64,000 nt of DNA from Byssothecium circinans (taxonomy: Eukaryota; Ascomycota; Dothideomycetes; Pleosporales; Massarinaceae), in NCBI GenBank assembly GCA_010015675.1, contig ML976989.1, positions 725,709 through 789,708 on the forward strand, read 5' to 3'. A program made the translations under genes and the position numbers. Shown here piece by piece: positions 23,503 to 34,356 of this stretch (within the stretch, counting starts at the first letter, position 1; each line of letters opens with the position of its first letter). Below the pieces are notes generated by a model. The model ran no database searches. It worked only from the letters and a program-made list of their open reading frames with translations, and had not been told where the DNA came from.

Positions 23503-24675
23503 ATGGTAAGAGCAACCCCGCCACAGCTTTCTCCACCTACACCTCGACAGCTTCCTTTCTCTCTATAGAAGTCTCCTTACTTATTAAAACTAACACAGTT
23601 CAACCCCAACCTCTACGACGAGACCAATCCGATGGCCATGTACCAGCAACACGCACTTCGCCGCGGCGGCCCACCCCGACGGTTCGACGAGTACTTCCGC
23701 TGCTACCCCATCGCCATGCTGCCTGGGCCGGACCGAGTCGAGGCGAACCATGGTGGCAAGGTTTTCCTACCCCCCAGCGCGCTGGACAAGCTTACGAGGT
23801 TGCACATCACATATCCCATGCTCTTTGAGCTCATCAACGGCGCAGCAGACGGGAAGAAGACACATGCGGGTGTGCTCGAGTTCATCGCAGAAGAGGGCAA
23901 GATCTATCTTCCTTACTGGATCATGCAGACGCTGAAGCTGGACCCCGGCGACCTCCTCCAAGTCAAATCGACCGACATCCCTCTGGGTTCTTTCATAAAG
24001 CTGCAGCCACAGGACACATCCTTCCTCGACATCTCAGACCCCAAAGCCGTCCTTGAGAACGCCTTCCGTAACTTCTCCTGTCTGACCAAAGGCGACGTCT
24101 TCACGTTCGCCTATAATGACAATGTATACAGCATCGCCGTTCTTGAGACCAAACCTGCACATTCCAGCAACGCAATATGCACCATCGAGACCGACTTATC
24201 TGTCGACTTCGCACCGCCTATCGGATACGAAGAGCCGAAACGCACAAGTGGCACAAGCACGCCGCGCAGTGGTAAAGGTGTCATGGCCAGTAAGGGAGGA
24301 ACGCTTCATTCACACGGCACCATGGCGCAGGCAATCAACTACGCCGCTATCGCACCTTCAGCAACGAGTGCGGTGGCAGGCGCGAAAGCAACATCGTCCC
24401 ACTTTTTGTCGTCTGGCCACAAGCTGAGCTCTAAGAAAGGCAGCAAGGCGCCGACGCCGCAAGCTTCAACCCCGGTTGCCGGACAATCGACAAACGCCCC
24501 GCCACCAACAGTTCGTAGGACGAACGGCCCACAACCGCTGCGCTTACCGCCGGGCAAGCTCTTCTTCGGGTATGAGATCAAGCCAGTGAAGAAGGAAGAC
24601 GACACGCAAGACGAAGGTTCCAAGAACTTTGAGGGGCAGGGTCAGACACTCCGGAAGAAGAAGGGCGACAAATGA
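23503..24675 (+). CDS. UFD1: Ufd1, substrate-recruiting cofactor of Cdc48/p97
   Basis: Two exons: 23503-23505 and 23599-24675, encoding 359 aa. The first coding exon is just the start codon, followed by GTAAGA; the 93-bp intron ends AACACAG and the next codon is Phe, giving MFNPNLYDETNP as in the family. Ufd1 pairs with Npl4 to bring ubiquitinated proteins to Cdc48, for ER-associated degradation among other routes. The double-psi beta-barrel N-domain covers about residues 25-205: YFRCYPIAMLPGPDRVE, GGKVFLPPSALDKL, LEFIAEEGKIYLPYWIM, LGSFIKLQPQDTSFLDI, FSCLTKGDVFTFAYND. The C-terminal third is a low-complexity linker ending in a basic/acidic region with FFGYEIKPVKK. Confidence 0.93.
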
Positions 24676-25299
24676 AGTACTGCCATGGTCAAGGATGCTG
24701 GAAGGAAAGGAAGTAGATGAAGGCTACCAGTATCCGCAGCTAGCATTTGCAAGGAATTCATTGGCGCTATAAGGGGGTCCAAATAGTCGGTGCTTGGAGT
24801 TTGGGACATGACCATAGATTTCCAGAGGAACGAATTCACATGATGTATCAGTAGATACACCAAGCTCACGGACTCGGGTGGTTCCGTTGTTGTGGCGACA
24901 ATCTGAGTGTCGACGTAATGGCATCACAACGAGTCTACTTCGAGTCAAAAGAAAGTCTACCACTTCTTCCCTACTAATCCCGAGAAGTCGAGCGAGCTAC
25001 CTCTTCTCTAATCTTTTCTTATCTATTCGTCTTCTACCTTCGCCTTCGCCTTCACCTTCACCTTGAACATCTGCTTATTAGTACGCTGATCAAGCTTGCA
25101 AACTCCGATCTGCTTTCACTCTCACTTTTGCTCTCACCGTTCTAGCTGCATCTCATTTCTCATAAATACCCGCCTTCATCTTTCCCAGACCTTTCCTTCT
25201 CTCCTCTACTCCCAATACAACTCAGTTTGCTCTATTTTGCATCGACACTGCACCAACGCTTCTTCAATCCATTGCACTGCCAATCTCCAAGCCGTCACC
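24676..25299. other. Intergenic with pyrimidine-rich leader
   Basis: This 624-bp gap includes a short CCTTCG/CCTTCA hexamer tract at about 25034-25064 and a long CT-rich leader before the next ATG. No gene is seen. Confidence 0.45.
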
Positions 25300-26040
25300 A
25301 TGCCTCCCAAGAAAACCACCGCTGCTGCTGCTGCAACGGGTGCAGGCACTGAAGCCGATGGCGCCAAGGTACACATACCCTCAGTATCCTTCCATGACCA
25401 TCCCTAACGTCGTTCTAGAAGATCAACTGGAATCCCGAGCAAGACCGCAAGGTACATACACACATCCGCCATTCCCCCGCCCAGACCCCTCTAACCCAGA
25501 TCCAGCTTCTTCTCCTCTGCTTCGAACGCAGCTCGCTCACTACCGACGACTACAACAGTTTCCTCCCAGTCATGGGCAGTACGTCCTTTCCCCTTCCTTC
25601 TTTTTCATATATCTGCAGTACAGGCCCGCTGACTAGGAACAGCCGGCGCGACATACAACGGCGTTCGTCTCCGCATCGGCAAGCTTCGTGGTGAGGCACG
25701 CGAGTTTCGTGAGGCGAATGGCTTGACTGTTCCTAATGGTGCCGCTGCTGGTGCTGGCAAGACCACTCCCAACGCGACTCCCAAGGGCAAGAAGCGCGGT
25801 GTTGACGACAGTGGAGACGCCAATGGAGACGGCACGCCTGCGAAGCCGGCTAAGAAGGCTAGGGCTAAGAAGGCTGCGAAAGTCCCGAAGGTTGAGGAGA
25901 TTGTCGATGAGGATGGTCCGAGCAATGACCTCGGGGGCCAGGTCAACGGCCAGAATGTCAAGGAGCAGAAGGTCAACAGCCAGGAGGCCAAGAGCCAGGA
26001 GATTAAGGAGGAGAACATTGACGAATATTTTGACATTTGA
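25300..26040 (+). CDS. Small four-exon protein with charged tail, probably nuclear; unknown function
   Basis: Exons 25300-25368, 25419-25451, 25506-25578 and 25643-26040 encode 190 aa; all junctions are GT-AG and phases agree. The start peptide MPPKKTTAAAAATG is Lys/Ala-rich. The core, assembled across three introns, reads INWNPEQDRKLLLLCFE, a pattern like the first helix of a Myb/SANT-like domain, followed by LTTDDYNSFLPVMG and VRLRIGKLRGEAREFREANG. The last 110 residues are a basic then acidic tail (AKKARAKKAAK, later VEEIVDEDG), typical of chromatin-associated proteins. I recognise this general type from filamentous ascomycetes but no function. Codon-level coherence across four small exons makes a real gene very likely. 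Confidence 0.75.
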
Positions 26041-29000
26041 AGGGAGCGTGCGGGGTGCGGGAGATGCTCCCGATGCGTGCTATGGATTTCGAAGGCGCGA
26101 AAATGGGTGGTTCACAGCGATTGAATGCTTCTCTTTTGCGAAGTTGGGCTCATTGGCTTGAGCAGCACGCGGATCAGGGCGATTCAGGGCAAGGCTGAGG
26201 CTCTCGGAGAGTCTTTCAATATAACGATAGAAGGGAAGTCAACAGCGGGCATAGCTCGATTGCAGTGAAATGGCAATGAACTCCTTCCAACTCTTAGTCA
26301 AATATCTGTGATGCCATCTGCCCAACAGTCCACTGTCAAAAGCATAGTCACGTTTCTGTAAGCGCAACAGAACATTGAGCCATTGAGCGATTGTCACACT
26401 TATCCTCCTAATACAAGTATCCACACAGCTCCACATCTAATCCATCATCATTCCCAGCTGCTAGTGCCTAAAAGAAGACGTACCACGGCAAGTTCCCCCC
26501 ATCCTTGGTACGAAAAGACTAAGGTGCAATGAGAAAGAGAGCGAAGGCGACGCCACTGTCTCTACTATATATGATGTTGGTCAGTGACCCGGCACTTGAA
26601 ACGTGCTTGATAACAACGACAACTGCGATGTCAACAAGACTTAAGAGCTAAAGGAATTTAACTTCGAGCCGCTGAATCACATGTTGCGCACCTCTGTTTG
26701 TTGGAGACCTCGGGAGTGGCGTCTCTGTGGGCGAATCAATAAATGCTGCCTGTGGTATCTAGGTAGAGTTGGGGATCATGTGTGCAACATATGTGAGTGC
26801 GTATTCCTGATCTTTACCCTTCTTAGAAAGTTAGCAATTGTTGAGCAGTGCTGGACTTGGACTGGAACTGACTGCAACGATACCCAGCATCTACATGGGC
26901 TGTCTGTCACTTGTGATGGGCCTCACAGTCAAGTTGACTGCTGCCTGCGAACGAGATTCGCCAATGATATTGATATACATTACAGAGAAGAACTCGCGAG
27001 ATGGAAATGGAGATGTGGGATACGGCAGGATGTTACCTTCTGGCTTTCGTACGAAGAAGACGGGAGGTGTGATGTGGTGGTATGCCTCGTGGCTTAGTGG
27101 GGCTGGGGCTGAAGTGGGTCTAGATGTCTCGGGTGTCTCTTCCGAACATAATGTCTCTTCATTACATAGCGCACGTATGAACCTTTTCATCCAGCCACCT
27201 ACTCTTGCACTTCGTATACAAGCGCGGTACGCTCGCTTACCCATTATTCACTCCACCGCTCTCAAAGCTCTAGCCCAAACATTCCCGCCAAACTCCCCCA
27301 ACCGGCTTCCTCGGACGACAGCACTTCAGCTGGCCCCATGGCGTTTTCCACAAAGATCATCATCGACATGGGACGAGAGCAAGGCCTTGGCAACTAACGT
27401 AAGCTCTAATGACAATTCTGCAAACCAGAAGCTCTATCATGGCTCAGCAATTGCTCCGCCGCACGGTTGCCTGGCACCCGAAACGATTTGAGGTTTCGCA
27501 CTATGGATGCGGAATATCGGTATCCTCATCCTTCATGACTAGTATGGCTCGGGATGATACATGTATCTGCTGTCTGATACGGTGATAGGGTGTCCAGAGG
27601 CTAGTGTGAGAATTAAGTGAGGTTGCCGATGATGGGTTCTTCGCGATGAAGAACGAAATAAAGTATAGGCTTCGCGGGTCATGAGGTTGGGTACTGCCCA
27701 GCTGTCTCATAAGTACTGCGCGTACGTCTTTTACATCTTTTCATAAGTGTCACCACGTCTCATTTCTGTGACCTTCTTTCGTTCTTGGCCTCATCGTCAG
27801 TCCTTCAACCCTTCCATCTTTACAAGTCTCGTCCGAGCCAGCGCGATCATCGAAGATCAAACAGACCGTCTAAGAATCAGTACCATACGTCGAAGGTCAT
27901 GTGCTTGCGGATCGTGGAGGTGTTTGCTGTCTGTGGGTGTACTTACTATGTCCACTCGGTCGACCCTTGCTCAAGTTATGGAAGGCACGCTGTAACAGAA
28001 AAGACCGTATACGTGGGTTCGAGTTGCGCCAAGCATACGTGACAAGAGAAGGAGCTTCCAGAGAACCTTTCAAAGTACCAAGCTGGGCTATGTTCGGTTG
28101 CCGCTTAGTTTTAGCGTGTACACCTGAGTCTGGAATACTTTTTTTGGCGACCTGGATCGGATTATGTACGGTCATCAGCTTGAGACATCATCAAATATGA
28201 TATTGGGCGCAGAAAGAGTTTGCAGGTTCGTTGTCACCGGACATTACCATATTTGAGAAAATGCCGCCTAACGAGTCTTAGGTCTCGGTGAATCACCACG
28301 AAACGCCATTTTATTATTCATGGGGGCTTCATTCGGCCGATGAAGAGGAAGATCGGCAGTCCTTCGGCGAATCACGTTCGTCGTGATCGCCATCTTTACG
28401 CATTGTACCAAAATCAAAGATGCCAACCAAGTAGCTGAGATTTGGATGCACCCAAGATCCCAACGGAGTACGCCTTTTGCAGTCATCCCGGTGAGTTCTC
28501 AGCAGTTCAACTGATGCACGCATATTAATGTTTTGACAGAGCGTTGGGCTGTTCGTACAGGATACACACGAGAAACAAGTGTGATTGATGATTGCTGCCA
28601 GGGTTTTTCGGTCACTGGAGAGAAAAATTTCTGGGGACGGCATTCCCAATAAATGACAGCACTGTTGGAAATTTCCCTCTTTGAAAAGCTACAGCTTTGT
28701 ATCTCCATTTGATACATTTCACAAACATGTCTGACTTAAAAGCTTCGCTATTGCAAGAGGCGGGAGGAGGTAGAGTCAAGCAGTAAGAGGAAACTAGTTG
28801 GCGGGCAGCTTATAACAACGCTATCACAAATGTAAATACCCGTACGGATTTCGCCTATGTTACTCATTTCTAGTGTTTGATGGACAGTTGAACGGTTCCC
28901 CTCACAGAGGCCGGGCCGTGAGTTCTGCCGAAGCGCCAAGCGGCTAGTCCTATTCTAGACCCTTGCGCTCGAAGCTAAAGCGAAATTTCAAAATCTCTCC

Positions 29001-29048
29001 AACAGCTGTTCCGCGAACTGCACCAACACCCCACACGCCACGTCCACA
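26041..29048. other. 3-kb region without a supportable gene
   Basis: Short frames occur on both strands (for example 26838-27491 plus, 28329-28649 minus) but none has a recognisable domain, good start context or splice-consistent extension. A GGGTTCGAG string near 28015 resembles a tRNA T-loop, yet no acceptor stem or anticodon arm fits around it. Confidence 0.4.
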
Positions 29049-30735
29049 ATGTCTCTTGTAGTCTCAAATCCGGACGCGTACATCATCAAGCCAGAGTCAG
29101 TCGCGCCGGCGATTGACACCAGCGACTGGCCGCTCCTCCTCAAGAACTACAGCGACCGTACGTAGTCACGTAAAAAAAGTTCGGAAGCTTGTACTAATGC
29201 TGGGCAGTACTTGTTCGAACTGCGCATTACACACCGATTCCGGCAGGATGTGCTCCACTCGCTCGCGACCTTAAGCAATATATTAGCTCGGGAGTTATCA
29301 ACCTTGACAAGCCCTCCAACCCCTCCAGTCACGAAGTCGTCGCTTGGATCAAGAGGATTCTGAGGTATTATGGGACATGAAGCATTTCTGTTCATGGCCA
29401 AAGACTAACGTGTCAATAGGGTGGAGAAGACCGGCCACAGCGGAACCCTCGATCCCAAAGTTACCGGATGCCTCATTGTCTGCATTGATCGTGCGACCCG
29501 TCTTGTCAAGTCTCAGCAGGGAGCTGGAAAGGAATACGTCTGCGTCATTCGCTTGCATGACAAGCTGCCCAACGGTGAAGCTCAGTTCGCCCGTGCCCTC
29601 GAGACCCTCACTGGAGCCTTGTTCCAACGACCCCCACTCATCTCTGCTGTCAAGCGACAGCTTCGTATCCGTACCATCCACGAGAGCAAGCTCTACGAGT
29701 TTGACAATGAGAGGCAGCTCGGTGTGTTCTGGGTCAGCTGCGAGGCAGGCACATACATTAGGACTCTTTGCGTGCATCTTGGACTTCTGCTCGGTGTCGG
29801 CGCTCACATGCAGGAGCTTCGACGAGTGAGGAGTGGAGCTATGGATGAGACGAAAGACATGGTCACCCTTCATGATGTCCTCGATGCGCAATGGATGAAT
29901 GACAACAACCGCGACGAGGAATATCTCCGTTATGTCATCTCACCCCTAGAGACACTGTTGACTAGCTACAAGAGGATCGTCGTTAAGGACAGCACGGTCA
30001 ATGCCATCTGCTATGGTGCGAAGCTTATGATTCCCGGTCTTCTCCGATTCGGTACGTGTAACATGGCTTCAATTCTTTCATCCGCTAACTATTTTCACAG
30101 AAAAGGGTATTGAGCTCCATGAAGAGGTTGTGCTCATGACCACAAAGGGAGAGGCTGTTGCGCTTGCCTACGCTCAGATGTCAGCCGTTGAGATGTCGTC
30201 GTGCGATCATGGTGTTGTTGCCAGAATCAAGCGTGTCATCATGGAGCGGGACTTGTACCCGCGACGATGGGGCTTGGGTCCAGTCGCAACTGAGAAGAAG
30301 AAGATGAAGGAGAACGGAACGCTTGATGTAGGCTACAACCTTACCCTTAGCTGTCACGTGTTAGCTAACAATGCGTAGAAATTTGGAAGGACGAACGAGA
30401 AGACCCCCTCACAATGGCAGACAGGCTACAAGGACTACAGTGCACCAACTGAAGCATCTGGAACCACCGTGGCGGAGCGAACGACGGCCACAGAGGTTCT
30501 CGCAACGCCCGCCATCCCACCAACTGGTGCCACGGCAGAGGAGCAGGCAAACGCAGGCGCGGAGGTCGAGGCTGCCAAGTCCAAGAAGCGCAAGAACCGC
30601 GATGAAGAATTATCCGAGGACAAGGCTGAACGCAAGAAAAAGAAGGCCGAAAAGAAGGAGAAGAAGGAAAAGAAGGAGAGGAGAAAATCGGACAAAACGT
30701 CCAAGAAAGCTGCGGAGGCGTCTGACTCCGAGTAA
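29049..30735 (+). CDS. CBF5: H/ACA snoRNP pseudouridine synthase Cbf5 (dyskerin)
   Basis: Five exons: 29049-29157, 29208-29364, 29420-30051, 30101-30327 and 30379-30735, encoding 493 aa. Cbf5 is the catalytic subunit of H/ACA snoRNPs that convert uridine to pseudouridine in rRNA and snRNA. The TruB-type core has [20 protein letters not shown] and the catalytic motif [14 protein letters not shown], with the active Asp near residue 100. [16 protein letters not shown] and [17 protein letters not shown] follow. The PUA domain covers about residues 295-365 ([20 protein letters not shown]). [12 protein letters not shown], typical of dyskerins, comes next. The tail is a long Lys/Glu-rich KKE stretch ([17 protein letters not shown]) ending SDSE, as in yeast Cbf5. 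Introns are about 50 bp and lie at family-typical positions. Confidence 0.95.
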
Positions 30736-31296
30736 TCCTCAGATGTGATGAAGTTTGGTTTGTTTGGCAAGCAAACAACATCGCTGAGCTGTCCTCTGTT
30801 CCTTGCAAGATAATAGGCGGCGGCTTGCGAACAGCATGATTTTTTCACTCTTCTTGTAGCATACGACAGCGTGTCGGATAAGGCGTTTTATGGTTGGTAT
30901 TGGGGGAGTTCGGTGCTGCCCGGTTTCCTTTACTTGTAGTAGAAGGATCTTGGACCCTTGTGTTGAGGATTTCTACAGATGTGGGTGTAAAATTTCACAT
31001 TTGGAGCTGGAGCTATGGAAAAGGAATGAGTTGGTAGTGCAGAGAACAGTCGATATATCCTCAATATGGCTCAATTGCTCTTTGTTTGTGGTGGTGATGG
31101 AAGCTTCTCGAAGCTTCGATGCCGGTGACGTCTTTGGCGAAATGGTCAGGATCTGCTGGCTTGTGCGCCAAACGGTGGGGAGATCTCTCACCTCCAGCAT
31201 TAAAGCAACGCAGCCCTCTTGCACCACACACCGCTCGACAAAGTCCCCCGATATACATACGCAATACCCCCGTCTCTATTCCTCTAATTCGGCACA
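30736..31296. other. Intergenic, CBF5 3' flank and J-protein promoter
   Basis: This 561-bp gap between two plus-strand genes shows no coding signal beyond overlapping short frames. Confidence 0.45.
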
Positions 31297-32612
31297 ATGG
31301 TCGCAGAGACAAAACTGTACGATTCATTAGGTAGGTCTGCTTCACTGCTCCACCGCTCTGCCCCTCCTCTCCTCATCACCTCCTCGGCTTCACAAACCTC
31401 ACGACACACGTTTGCTAACATTCTACTGTAGGCGTATCACCGACTGCTACGCAAGACGAGATCAAGAAGGCGTATCGCAAGTCAGCGCTGAAATACCATC
31501 CCGACAAGAACAAAGACAACCCGACCGCACTCGAGAAATTCAAAGGTAAGAGACAGCCGCACCCCCGAGGAGTTCAACAAACAAGTGCTAACATCTGCTA
31601 CAGAGGTCTCACAAGCCTACGAAATCCTCTCCGACCCCGAAAAGCGCAAGATATATGACCAGTATGGCCTGGAGTTCCTGCTGCGGGGCGGCGCACCTCC
31701 ACCCGAGGGAGGTGCAGGACCAGGCGGCAACCCCTTCGAAGGCGCATCTGGTGGATATCCATTTTCGAGCGGAGGAGGTATGCCTCGCGGAGCGTTCCAC
31801 TTCACCTCCTCTGGCGGCGGTGCAGGCTTCAATTTCTCGAACCCGGAAAGCATATTTTCCGAGTTCTTCCGCAGCCAGGGCGGTATGGGAGGTGATGACG
31901 ATGACTTTGGCGGCTTTGGAGGCTTTGGAATGGGAGGCATGCCAGGCGGGATGGGCGCAGGCTCGAAGAGGAGGGGACCAAGCGGAAATGGATTCAATGG
32001 AGGGAGGAGAGAGCGCGCTCCTGAAGTCACGGTAGTTGAGAAGCCGCTGCCGGTAACACTCGAGGAGCTGTTCAACGGCACAACCAAGAAGATGAAGATT
32101 AAGAGGAAAACATATGATTCGGCGACTGGCAAGCAAAGCACGCAAGACCGGATCCTGGAGGTGCCGATCAAGAAAGGTTTGAAGGCTGGTAGCAAGATCA
32201 AGTTCTCGGATGTTGGAGATCAAGTGGAAGGAGGGACCCAAGATTTGCACTTTCTTGTATCAGAGGTAAGTCTATCCCATTTCTCCCATTATGAAAACAG
32301 CCACTGACATGTTAATAGAAACCGCATCCTCTCTTTACCCGCGAAGGCGACGACATCAAGCACACAATTGAGCTCGACCTCAAGGAAGCACTGACAGGCT
32401 GGTCACGAACAGTCCAAACAATCGACGGCAAGCAAGTAGGTGTGCGCAGCGCTGGCCCCACAGGACCGAACTTCACAGAACGTTTCCCGAACCTGGGCAT
32501 GCCAAAGAGCAAGAAGCCCAACGAACGAGGCGACTTCGTGGTCGGTGTGAAGATCAAGTTTCCGACATCGTTGACGCAGCAGCAAAAGGACCAGCTCAAG
32601 CAAATTCTATGA
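31297..32612 (+). CDS. SIS1: Class B J-domain co-chaperone (Sis1/DNAJB type)
   Basis: Four exons: 31297-31330, 31432-31545, 31604-32265 and 32319-32612, encoding 367 aa. Sis1-type proteins stimulate cytosolic Hsp70 ATPase activity and deliver substrates. The J domain (residues 1-70) has [20 protein letters not shown], the HPD motif in [10 protein letters not shown] and [15 protein letters not shown] Gly/Phe-rich region spans about residues 75-170. No CxxCxGxG zinc-finger repeats are present, which separates it from class A (Ydj1). The two beta-sandwich client-binding domains follow ([39 protein letters not shown]) and the dimerising tail ends [14 protein letters not shown]. All four exons join in phase. 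Confidence 0.94.
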
Positions 32613-33588
32613 GCGACGAACCTCACCGTCGCGGTGATCCAACGAGGAACCTTCACTTCTCCAATATCTATGTAGTCAAAAGCTTCCAGCGAAGCATTTG
32701 TATCTTCCTAGTAAGGCTTCCAACTTCTTGTTTTATCTATTTTTGAAATCGGGCTGGATTGGCTTGGCGCTTGCTTGCTGAGCGCACATGGCGTTTCTTT
32801 GGGGGATTTCTTTACTCATTATGTCCATCTGCATCAGGCTGGAACCGCAGAAGTGCTGGAGAGTTTGGGCTGGCTTGGGCGTCAGCGGCAGAAGGCAGCG
32901 GAACGGTGGGACGGAGTAAACGAAACCAACTCGATGGTAACATGAGCATTGACGTCATGAAACAACACGAATCTAGTATAGCAAACAGCACAACGACCCC
33001 AGTCATTCGAATCAATCAATACTCACACTACACTAAACCTTCCCTGCCAATTCTTCCCTGTGCACATGTACAGACATAATTTCGCTCTCAGCACGCCTTG
33101 CCGTTGTCCAAACGTTGACAGGTGACAAACATGGCCCCTGACTTGCTGTCAAAACTTACACCGTCTCAACATATCCGGAGGCATACCCGAGGCGCTCGAA
33201 ACAACAAAACATGTCTTCAATTGTATTCGGAGTATGATTGTATTTAATAGGAAGGGATGCGGTGTTATTAACGCTCGGTTTGATTGCAGCTGCGCCGTGA
33301 TTATGAGGCGCGATGAGATGGATCTCACGGCACAGTAGTTAGCAACTTAACGTAGTTGTATAAAAGTCACGGTACGCCTTCCTCCTTTTCTTCCCCTGTT
33401 CCCATCGTACATATACTATTCTTCGCCGTCTATACTATTATTTTCGTTTCTCTTCTTCGTCTTCTTTTTCGTCACCCGTCATTTGTCAATCGAATTTCCA
33501 TCTTATTATTTGTTACTCCATTCCCTCGTTCATATTTTCCCCATACTGTACATAACCCTAATCCCAAACAACACCAAAGCCACCCACA
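32613..33588. other. Intergenic, upstream of the secreted-protein gene
   Basis: This 976-bp gap includes an AT/TTC-rich tract at 33380-33545 that looks like a promoter and leader. No gene is supported. Confidence 0.45.
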
Positions 33589-34097
33589 ATGCTCCTCCCA
33601 ACCATCTCAACCCTCGTCCCCGCTCTCGCCCTCCTCCTCACCACTGCCACCGCAGCCCAAACTCCCATCCCAGCAGACCAACAAGTCCAGCAGACCAACA
33701 AGTCTCCGGCGCCGAAGTCACAGGCAAAACCTGCACGGACCCCAGCATCGCCTTCGACACGCACGACACCAACGTAGCTCTGCTCGGCATCTGCGGCGGC
33801 ATCGCAGGCGCGATTCAGAAATGCGGGGGTGCGCTGGCGTCGACGCCGGGACAGTCGGGGACGAGTAAATTCTCGCTCGAGGTGACGCAGGAGGGGAGCA
33901 CGATTAATGTTTCCAAGGGAAGATGGGTGAGGTTTTTAATTTCATTTGGGGTGGGGATCTGGCTAACTTGGATGGGGGTTTAGGAACGATGTGTCAAGGG
34001 TGCGCAGTTGACGTGTCCAAAAGGCGCTTTTGAGAGTACGTGTGTGGGCGGTGCTAGTCCGAGTGGGGATGTGAAGTTTAGTTTGACCGCGGCATAG
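33589..34097 (+). pseudogene. Small secreted cysteine-containing protein, frame broken by a 17-bp duplication
   Basis: The ATG at 33589 begins a clear signal peptide (MLLPTISTLVPALALLLTTA, with likely cleavage near TAAQT). About 38 codons in, an exact 17-bp tandem duplication (33671-33687 repeated at 33688-33704) moves the ribosome into another frame, which ends at 33776-33778 (TAG) after 62 codons. The frame that would be read if one copy were absent stays open through 33926. It then joins in phase across a 57-bp intron (33927-33983, GTGAGG...TTTAG) to a last exon ending at 34097. That body holds six cysteines and no charged clusters, resembling fungal secreted effectors or cell-wall proteins; I do not recognise a family. 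No plausible intron spans the duplication. It could be a recent null allele or an assembly error. Confidence 0.7.
33671..33704 (+). repeat. Exact 17-bp tandem duplication
   Basis: The unit CAGCAGACCAACAAGTC occurs twice head-to-tail with no mismatch, at 33671-33687 and 33688-33704. Because 17 is not a multiple of three, it shifts the reading frame of the secreted-protein gene around it. Confidence 0.95.
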
Positions 34098-34356
34098 GTT
34101 TGGGATGAAGGATAGGGAGAGATGGGAGGAAGTAAATAGTAGGAAGAACTTTTTGTACATTTTTGCGCGCTAGTCCTGGGGTGAGTGGATATACCGTGAT
34201 GAATGTATATAAAAACAACACCGGGTCCATCTCTTGCATCAACTGATATTTTGTATCCGAATATCACTCATCCCACCTACGCCTATGAACATAAACCGGG
34301 TCTGACCATGGCCACCGTGTTCCCTTCACGTCCCTGATCCCAAGCTAACCAAAACC

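Noticed and set aside
28000..28040. GGGTTCGAG string resembling a tRNA T-loop
   Set aside because: No matching acceptor stem, D-arm or anticodon arm fits within 90 bases on either strand.
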